From Chara braunii (taxonomy: Eukaryota; Streptophyta; Charophyceae; Charales; Characeae), in NCBI GenBank assembly GCA_003427395.1, contig BFEA01000408.1, positions 497,312-548,084 of the forward strand: a stretch of DNA of 50,773 nt, written 5' to 3'. Each line of letters starts with the position of its first letter. Position 1 is the stretch's first letter. The translations under genes were made by a program, and so were the position numbers. Shown one piece after another: positions 43,091 to 50,773 of this stretch. The notes below the pieces were generated by a model. It ran no database searches. It worked only from the letters and a program-made list of their open reading frames with translations, and had not been told where the DNA came from.

Positions 43091-44564
43091 CTTCCGCTGC
43101 GATGCACCAACACACGAACGAAGAAGGTGAAATCAGTGTGGACGTTGGAAGCTGGACAGCCGAACCAGCCGTGGACAAAGTTTCGTCTTACAAAGGTGCA
43201 ATATCAGCTCCGCCAAAAGTACAGATGTTGTTTTCGGTGCAACAGCACCAAACATACTTTGTCTCAATGCCCCGACAAGGGCAAAAACGACATTTGTCCA
43301 CAACAAAGCTTGGGAAACTAAGCTTCACGGGAAGTGAGGAGACTCCACTTCCTATTCCGCCAGACACGGTTGTGTTGCTAGCGACCTCTCACACGTCCGG
43401 GGAACATGCGGATGCCGCACGTCTTCAAGAAGACTTCGAAGACTATGCTGTCCAGCTAGTCTCTCCATTGGACCTACCCCTACACGTGCAAGATTCTCAC
43501 GTATGTGCGGTTTCAACACCTTCGGCATGTGAACCAACTTCATCGCCGACACGATTATCCGAGGACCCGTCGGTGAGGTCAAGACCTGAGGATTTTGACC
43601 CGTTAACGACAAAAGACTTCCAATGGTTGCCTCTTCCCCCATCCGGTTCATTTCCGAAACCGCATTGCTATGCCCTAATGGAGGAGCTATGCAAGTATTT
43701 GCACGTTGTAATACCAACTCGGTTGACGGACAATAGAGTAGCGGTTGTTGACCTTCGTGAGTATATTGCGAAGATCGACCGCGAGTACGCCACGCAACAG
43801 CACGATGACACCGACGCGCCGTTACTTTATATCCGCATGCAGATCGAGAAGGCAACCTGCAGTGCTTTGATCGACTATGGAGCTACTCGCAACTACATCA
43901 GCCAAGACTTCATGGTTCGCGCCAGCCTCGGCCCGCATGTTCAAAGGAAGTCGCAGCCCACGTAAGTCTCGTTGGCCGACGATCACATGCACAAGTCTAT
44001 TGACCGGTGCACTGACGCGGCACCCGTGTACTTTGCCCCACACACACGCGAGGTCGTGTCCTTTGACATTTTGAAAACAAAGTTCGACATGATCTTAGGC
44101 ATGTCGTGCCTGCGAAGAGAAGACCACCCGGTGAACTTTTACCGCCGCACCTTTCACGTTCGTGATCGAAACAGTTTACTAGTTTCATGTACAGTCACGG
44201 TTACTCCGCCACACCCTTCGAGTGGTTGTCACGTGGTCTCCATGGCAAGCATTCGCAACTCCATCCCACGGCACGGCGTCGAGGAAATGGGCATTTGTTT
44301 TTTTGCACACCCTCCCTTCTCCCAACGAGCCAGCGACGGAAGTGTCACCGGATCCAAGCATTGTAGAGCTTCTTGACCCCTTCAGCGACGTTCTGAAACT
44401 TCCGCTGGAATCATACCGGATCGGCCAATTCGTCACGAGATCATCCTCGAAAACGGGGTCATAACTCCGTGCGGATGTATTTATCGCATGAGCAAGGAGA
44501 ACTCAAAGTGCTTCGAACGCAACTCAACAACCTTATTGTCAAGGGTTGGACTTTCCCTAGCTGC
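43091..44564 (+). pseudogene. Element D protease and start of reverse transcriptase
   Basis: Contains the linker FDPLTTKDFQWLPLPPSGSF shared with element B, then TCSALIDYGATRNYISQDF. The protease active site D-T/S-G reads D-Y-G, so it is probably dead. After a stop (near 43963) the second strand FDMILGMSCLRREDHPVNFY follows. The reverse transcriptase start (ELKVLRTQLNNLIVKGWTFP, in part frameshifted) is cut by the hAT insertion at 44564. Confidence 0.8.
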
Positions 44565-46413
44565 CAGAGCTGGGCACCGGGCGCCCAGAGCCGCACCCAC
44601 CTGCACCCACCCGACCCACAGGGTGATGGGTCGGATTTAGGTCTACATGAGCTGTCTTGGGTGGGTAATGGGCGGGCGCAGCCAGCATGCCTTTCTGGGT
44701 GACGGGCGGGTGAAGACTTGACCAAGGTCACCCGCTGGGCGGGTGGCAGGCGGGTGATGGCTTGGCCTGGGTCACCCGACCCATAGACCCAGGATGACCC
44801 GAAAATTATGCACCCCCCCCCCCCCCCGCTCCTTCCTTGTGTAGTACGTCGGGCTTGAGGTTGAGAGTCAAAGAAAAAAGTGTCTGATTCAGTTGACCAG
44901 GTCCCGATGAAGTAAAGTTGGTGCGAAAGCAATGCAGCTGCCCCTAGGCAAAAAAAAAAAATCTTGAAATATTTTCCTTTGAGAAGTTCGAGTCGCATTG
45001 TTGATGAAATGGTTTTCACCTTTCGGCAGTCACGGATACGGGCCCTACAGTTCGATCCCCAGACCTCACTTTGCCCATGTACAGTACTGAGTCGACCCCT
45101 GAGTGTTTGAACCCGTGATCTGTGTTTTGGTAGTTGTTTGTCGTCTGTCGTAGGTCCGCGTAGCGGTAGGGGTTTATCTGTAGGTCTGTCGATTAGGAGT
45201 CATAACTCTGTAAAGGTCGTGGCTGTAGATGCTCTGAAAGGTCAAGGTCGTAGCTGCTACAGTTCTGAAAGGTAAAGGTCGTAACTGCTACAGTACCCGA
45301 AAGCCCAAGTCCACAGCCTTCCAGAAGGTCTGCTTTTCGAAGTGTCCCACGTTTAGTCAGAGGCAAGTGGGCAAGCGGTGGGCCTTTAGTCAGAGGCAAG
45401 TGGGTAAGTGGTGGGCCTTTAGTCAGAGGCAAGTGGGCAAGTGGTGAGCCAACTGTGTGACGTCGACAGTGGGATTGCATCGAGTTGGCAGTGCAAACCC
45501 ATGCAGTCAGCAGCACCGGTCTCAGTCAGTTAGAGTCCAGTCAAGCAAGTACCGTGTGGGACTGTGTGCACCAAGGGCCTGGGAAAGGGGCAGACCAACG
45601 AGTTACAGAAGTATAAATCAAGAGGCAGCGCCCAGCCATTCATTCATTCGCTGCATAAGCCATGCGGAAGCGCTGCTACAACGTCTTGTGCGAAGGTGGT
45701 CTGCAGGTTGCCCGAAGACGAAGTGGGTTGAAGGGAGATCGTAGCCATAGTAGTAGTGGCGAGCTGCCATAGCCGTCGTAGGGTAGAGGTACCTAATAGA
45801 GTGCGTGTGTGGAGTATTCAGGGTGATCCAGAGTGAGCATGTGCAAGTAGTGGTGTCGGACACAGTGACGAGAGTGGGATGTACAGGCGCTGGTGCGCCA
45901 TAGCCTGTTGAAGTGAATTTGCAACTGAACTGTGTTCTCGTTGTCCATATCTCTGAGCTTTGAGTGGGCGCTCCACGCCAGCGTGAATCGTCGTCTGTTT
46001 GCATGTATGCGAAGTGGAAAAGAAGACGAGTCTGATTGCATTTATGTTGTCGTTGTTTTAATAATAGAATTTAAGATGTCTTTGTTGCAATGCTATGTTG
46101 GCGATGAAATCATGATGCTGTAAGGGACTGGCACAGGCAGGCACGGGCTGATGCCGGTGGGTGCGGGTGAAGAAAATTTAGGTATTGGACGCGGGCGGGT
46201 GATGATACTCTTACGGTGCGGGCGGGTGTGGGTTGGGGCTTTTTTCGGGTCACGGGCGGATCGGGGGTGGGGCTGAAATATCAAAAAATATTTTGGGTGG
46301 GTGGGGTTGTCTAAGAGTAAAAAATAAAATTCTTGGGCCGGGTGGATGGGGAAAAAAAAAATTTGGGCGGGTTGGGTCGAGGGTGAGGAAAAAAAAAATT
46401 TGCCCACCTCTGC
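44565..46413. mobile_element. Non-autonomous hAT-type DNA transposon
   Basis: 1,849 bp with terminal inverted repeats CAGAGCTGGGCA (44565-44576) and TGCCCACCTCTG (46402-46413), 11 of 12 bases complementary. It is flanked by an exact 8-bp duplication CTAGCTGC (44557-44564 and 46414-46421). The TIR pattern CAGNGNTGGGCA and 8-bp duplication are typical of hAT elements. Both subterminal regions (about 250 bp each) are packed with GGGCGGGT, GGGTGA and GACCCG motifs, likely transposase-binding sites. No transposase frame is visible, so it would need a helper. Removing it with one duplication restores a continuous reverse transcriptase alignment. Confidence 0.93.
45345..45450. repeat. ~36-bp tandem repeat inside the hAT element
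   Basis: A unit containing TTTAGTCAGAGGCAAGTGGG occurs three times (near 45352, 45387 and 45417), with small changes at the end of each unit. Confidence 0.8.
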
Positions 46414-46421
46414 TAGCTGCT

Positions 46422-47590
46422 CGCCCTACTACGGTGCACCCGTTCTCTTCGCCCAGAAGACGAACAAGGAATTGCGGCTATGCATTGACTACCGCAAACT
46501 TAACGCGCAAACCGTTAACTTAAAGAATGTTGGCCCACTCCCACGCATCAACAATCTTGTCGAACATTTGGGCGGCGCCACCGCCGCCATGTACTTCTCC
46601 AAGTTGGATCTCAAGTTCGGTTACCACCAAATCAAGATCCATCAATGGGATCAGCACAAGACCGCGTTCAAACACAGTACGGGCACTTCGAGTGGGTCGC
46701 AATGCCATTCGGCCTCGTGAACGCCCCGGCCACCTTCCAAGCGTCAATGACGAAGGAGTTCCACGAGATGTTGGACCGGTTCGTGCTCATCTACCTCGAC
46801 GGCATCTTGGTTTATAGCCGGATTTTGGACGAGCACCTTGCGCATCTACGTTCCGTTCTGGATAGGTTACGTTCGGGCAAGTACAAGGTCAATTAAATCA
46901 TGTGTGAATTCGCGCAACAGGATCTCGAGTACTTGAACCACTTTGTGATGCCACAAGGCATCTGTCCGCTCGCGGACAATATCAAGGTTGTCCAAGATTG
47001 GTCGGAACCGACCAACACTACGAAAGTTCGTTCTTTCATGGGATTGGCCGGGTATTATTTCGTTTTCATCGGCAGATACGCATGGATCACCACACCTTTG
47101 TCGATATTACAGTCTTTGAAGGTGCCCTTCCATTTCTCCGACGAAGTCCGGAGTTCGTTCCAAAAATTGAATGCGGCATTGTTTCTCGCTCCCGTCTTAA
47201 GTATCTATGACCCCACCTTGCCGACGAGAGTGACTACGGATGCTTCCAGTTACGACATTGGTGCAATTTCGGAACAACACGGCGGAGTGAATTGGCATCC
47301 GATTGAATACTTCAACCAAAAGGTGTCAACCATCAATTGCGTTGATGATGCGTGGAAGGAGTTGCTCGCATTCGTCATAGTACTTTAGCGTTCGTGACAC
47401 TTCCTCCTTGGGCATTGTAGGTTCGCTTGGGCTACGAACAATAACCCATTGACCTACTACAAGACGGAAAACACGGTGAGTAGCATGATTGCTCAGTGGA
47501 TGTACTTCATCGATCAATTCAACTTTACACCGAAGCACATTTTGGGTCTTTCAAACCGAGCCGCGGATGCTCTCTCTCAAAGATGAGATC
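46422..47590 (+). pseudogene. Element D reverse transcriptase and RNase H, after the hAT
   Basis: YYGAPVLFAQKTNKELRLCI, YRKLNAQTVN, KLDLKFGYHQIKIHQ (usually SGYHQI), then a frameshift to WVAMPFGLVNAPATFQASM and VLIYLDGILVYSRILDEH. The YLDD motif reads YLDG, so the second catalytic Asp is Gly. RNase H has RVTTDASSYDIGAI and AWKELLAFVIVL. Stops occur near 46896 (TAA) and 47388 (TAG). Confidence 0.82.
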
Positions 47591-49070
47591 CTTGCGCAGC
47601 GATCCATCACGTGTTCGACTTCGACGACGACCTCCATTAGCATTTTGTGCGCACATGTAAGTCGGATCCGGAATATATCACTCGCAACGAGCAACGTTCT
47701 TCGGATCACCTGCCGACCAGCCACTACCGCATCACCGGCGACTACTTGCTTCTCCAGTCATGAGGCAAATGACTTACTATGTGTTCCACGAGACCGTCGA
47801 CTACGGATTCCGCCTTCTCGGCTAGTACCACGACTCGCAACTCACTGGCCACTTCGGAGTCAACCGTACGATCACGAGACTTCGACAACGATTCCAGTGG
47901 CCCGACCTCATTACTGATGTCACCTGGTATTGCAAACCTTGCGAAGCTTGCCGACGAAGCAAACCCTGCAACCGCAACCCCTATGGCGAGTTGCGTCGGT
48001 TGTCTATCGCTCGGGAACCCGACCTCTCCATTGCTATGCACGTCAATGGCTCATTCCCCCACGACCATTTCGGGCACGACGACATTCTCACAATCATTGA
48101 TCGTTTAAGTTAAGTACGCACGATTCCTTCCTTGCAAGTATTATGCCACAACTCCCAAGCTCACACGACTCTTGCACACTGGCTGGATTTGCGGCCACGA
48201 CATTCCAAAAAACATCGTCAGTGACCTCGACACTCGTTCCATGTCGTTATTTTTGACTTCTCTCGGCAACGAGATGAAAACGAGTTTGGCTCGGCATCCA
48301 CAAACGGATGGGCAAACAGAGCGGACACATCAAAGTGCTCAAATGATGCTCCGTACGCTCATCCATCCGGATCACAAGGATTGGGTTGACCGCCTCCCCG
48401 ACGTCGAGTTCGCCTACAACACTTCATTGCATCTGGTGATCTGCGTGACTCCATTCGAGTTGCACCATGGTGGATAGAAAGGTCATATCTTTGCTGATCT
48501 TTCATTTCCGCAAACTGTCGACATTGACACCCCTTGCTCTCCCACCTCAGTTCGGAAGTACATGAACTTGTTGGCTCAAGCCCACTCGCACATGCACAAG
48601 GCTCAAGTCCGCACGCAGCTGCAAGCCAATAGGCGTCGTGTGCCATGTCCTATCCGTCGGCAACCTTGTTTGGGTCTTCGCAGAAGAGTTTGCGCTCGAG
48701 CAAAATGTTTCGCACAAGCTACTCCCCAAGTGGTTTGGACCTTGGACCGTCACATCAACCACGGGCGACGAGCCCAATGGCCCATCATTTCTAATCGATA
48801 TCCTGCCGCATCTGCCGGTCCACTCGGTTTTCCACGCCTTAAAGTTGGCTACGTATACGACTTCCTGGACCGACGATCGCAGGACCCTCCATCTATGGAT
48901 GGTCATCAGGAGGTCGATCGTGTCATCATGCACCTCAAGTACGACAATAAGCCAATACAATACAAGGTCACATTCAAATCATGTGACCGCGACAACACAC
49001 GGTAGATTTCACATGCAGACCTGCAAGCATCCGCACCGCTGATCTACGCCGACTACGAGCGACAATGACT
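47590..49070 (+). pseudogene. Element D integrase and chromodomain-like end
   Basis: The zinc region GHFGVNRTITRLRQRF...CKPCEACRRSK lies near 47840-47965. The core has IVSDLDTRSMSLF and HPQTDGQTERTHQSAQMMLR (48210-48345). The C-terminal part has LVWVFAEEFALEQ, LPKWFGPWTV and VHSVFHALKL (48660-48850), then QDPPSMDGHQEVDRVIMHLK in another frame. Several frame changes and stops make it inactive. Confidence 0.78.
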
Positions 49071-49163
49071 GGCAAAGGAAGCTGCATAACCTGCCCCTCC
49101 CACCCGGACTTCGGTCCCTCCCTCCGACAGACAGCTTCGCCCTCGCAGGTCAGCTCGGTCTTT

Positions 49164-49177
49164 CAAGGAGGTGGGTG
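49164..49177 (+). promoter_or_regulatory. Element D polypurine tract
   Basis: CAAGGAGGTGGGTG directly before the LTR start TGTGGCATT. Confidence 0.7.
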
Positions 49178-49914
49178 TGTGGCATTCTCTGTTCCACGTA
49201 GGCCCTGCATTCTCTGTTCCAAGTAGGCCCTTTACAGGGCCTGGTCCGAAAGCCTAGGAGGGTAGCAGGGTTAGTAGGACCAGTAGGCCAAGTAGTACCA
49301 GGTTTGGTGCGTCGTTTCACTAGCGCTAGGCCCCTGGTTAGAGGCCCAGTTAGGCCTGCAGTTGGGGGCACAGGCCCTGGGCACCGTTTCAGGCCCTGGG
49401 CGCAGTTCCACCACAAGGCATAGGTCCTGGGCATCATTTTAGGCGCAGGGCGCAATGTCCAGAGGGCACAGGCCCTGGGTGCCATCCGCAGGCCACCGTT
49501 TGGGCGCGAGTTTCAGAGCTAGACCTCCACAGTACCGTTGAGCGTCGCGTTTAGGGGCAAGGCCACCCCTGAGGCCGGACCACCGGGCGCCACGTTTAGG
49601 CGCCAAGGCCATGCCTGAGGCCGGACCAGCACTACATATAGCTGGTCAGCGTCAGTTTGAGGCAGGTAGTCTGAAGGTAGTACTGTAGTCGACGATAGGT
49701 AGGCTGTAGTCATCCAGCGCTGGGCGCTGCGTTACGATTCCAGGCCACGAGCTAGCACTGCACCCGACAGTAGCGAAGGCTAGGGAGAGTTGCCAGCTAT
49801 GGTGGAGACCAGGACACTCACCTGACGACTTGCCTGCGACAGCAGTGATCAAGCTTTGTCACCCATGCCTGCATCAAGGTGACACCTTTCGCAGGTTAGT
49901 GATTGGTATACCAG

Positions 49915-50003
<89 letters not shown>

Positions 50004-50125
50004 GCTTTGTTCTTTTTTCTTCTTCCTCCAGTCGATCACTCTTCTCTCCCCCCAGCGCTCTGGTTCCCTTCTTCTCCGTCAGACTATGAGAAAGAGAGAA
50101 AAAGAGAGTTTTACAACATTGCAGC
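49178..50125 (+). repeat. Element D 3' LTR, 3'-truncated
   Basis: It begins TGTGGCATT as the solo LTR at 4458 does. It has repeated AGGCCCTGG modules, a TATA region flanked by GACCAGC (49624-49630) and GCTGGTC (49641-49647), and a long GA tract. The similarity stops near ACAACATTG (50117-50125), where a GCAGCTCCCCACGAATAGATTGG block begins, so the 3' end is missing or replaced. Confidence 0.75.
49918..50002. repeat. (GA)n microsatellite in element D LTR
   Basis: About 40 GA units with two interruptions. Shorter GA tracts (12-15 bp) sit at the same place in the other LTRs of the family. Confidence 0.95.
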
Positions 50126-50540
50126 TCCCCACGAATAGATTGGAGCAATTAAACCATCAGTATCTCCGAGCCTTTTTTTGCCGAACCTGAATTATGCTGC
50201 GCGCCAGATTTCGGCGAGCCTGTGTCCCGCGGGACTTTTCGTTTTTGTTGTTGTTGTTTTTTTTCCTAAAAAACCAGCATTTTCACTTCTGGCGCGTCGG
50301 CCTCCGGTAGGGTCCGACGAAGGGACACACGTTAGGGCGGGGTTCTTGTGGGTGGTGGTATGGTCGGAGGCCGAGTCGCGTTTTGGATTTTTTTTTTTTT
50401 TTTTTGGCCTGTGACGGGCGTGTCGGTTCGCCGGCGACCGGTACTGCGGATTGGAGGGGCGCGGTCGTCCGCACGTGTGGCAACGGACGGACGACGGCGG
50501 TTGCCATCGCCAGCGGCGCATCCGGACGTCGAGCGCGCGC
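50126..50540. other. No supported gene
   Basis: Begins with a block shared with 6048-6070 and contains T-runs at 50256-50268 and 50389-50405. Frames are short and lack motifs. Confidence 0.4.

Positions 50541-50580
<40 letters not shown>
50541..50580. repeat. (GT)n microsatellite
   Basis: About 19 GT units, preceded by a GCGCGC run. Confidence 0.95.
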
Positions 50581-50583
<3 letters not shown>

Positions 50584-50668
50584 CCTTCGTCAATCCTTCA
50601 GGGCCAATCGTCGTGGCGGATGACAAGACGTCTTGCCGATGATTGGCTCATCAGCGATTGCCTCGCTA

Positions 50669-50698
50669 TCTCTCTCTCTCTGTCTGTCTGTCTGTCTG

Positions 50699-50773
<75 letters not shown>
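50669..50773. repeat. (TC)n / (TCTG)n microsatellite at window end
   Basis: TC repeats with a TCTG block (50681-50705), running off the window edge. Confidence 0.95.

Larger units (their letters stand above)
41761..50125 (+). mobile_element. Element D: Ty3/gypsy retrotransposon, 5'-truncated, split by a hAT element
   Basis: A plus-strand gag-pol related to element B, followed by a purine tract and a 3' LTR starting at 49178. The hAT insertion at 44565-46413 splits reverse transcriptase. The 5' LTR is not recognised. Many stops and frameshifts make this the most decayed of the four elements. Confidence 0.85.

Noticed and set aside
44812-44828. Poly-C run as a regulatory signal
   Set aside because: A simple homopolymer inside a non-autonomous transposon, with no further support.

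Overview
This window looks like transposon-packed nuclear DNA from a streptophyte (green plant lineage). I see no cellular protein-coding gene that I can identify. Four points suggest the lineage: Ty3/gypsy retrotransposons with chromodomain or chromodomain-like C-termini; primer-binding sites complementary or nearly complementary to initiator-Met tRNA; two U6 snRNA-derived sequences close to the plant U6 consensus; and stop codons that fit C-to-T decay at CG and CHG sites. A large charophyte genome such as Chara is my best guess, made from the general look of the elements and not proven.

Layout. 1-285 is the 3' end of an LTR cut by the window edge. 286-4457 holds an unrecognised ORF with internal repeats (660-1571), a poly-T tract, two diverged 430-bp repeat units and long GAT microsatellites. 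4458-5484 is a probable solo LTR. 5700-7933 is a retroposon cluster: A-tailed sequences, a U6 retropseudogene and two inverted copies of a tRNA-derived SINE.

7989-25773 is a nested pair. Element A (minus strand, decayed gypsy) has its 5' leader split by element B (plus strand, 14397-23994), and B is bounded by an exact 5-bp duplication ACTAG. 25774-30323 is gene-poor and holds a better-conserved U6 copy (27249-27346) and two short tandem duplications.

30324-40765 is element C, a minus-strand chromovirus with 396-bp LTRs and an exact CCAAT duplication. Its gag-pol is the best preserved in the window, and it alone keeps the YLDD motif of reverse transcriptase. 41761 to about 50125 is element D, related to B. 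Its reverse transcriptase is split by a 1,849-bp non-autonomous hAT-type DNA transposon (44565-46413) with 12-bp terminal inverted repeats and an 8-bp duplication. 49900-50773 is rich in microsatellites.

In each LTR element the order is gag, protease, reverse transcriptase, RNase H, integrase and a C-terminal chromodomain-like module, as expected for Ty3/gypsy. All copies carry stops or frameshifts. Several frameshifts or LTR duplications are assembly artefacts: a sequence of 36-90 bp is repeated exactly on both sides of a single N.
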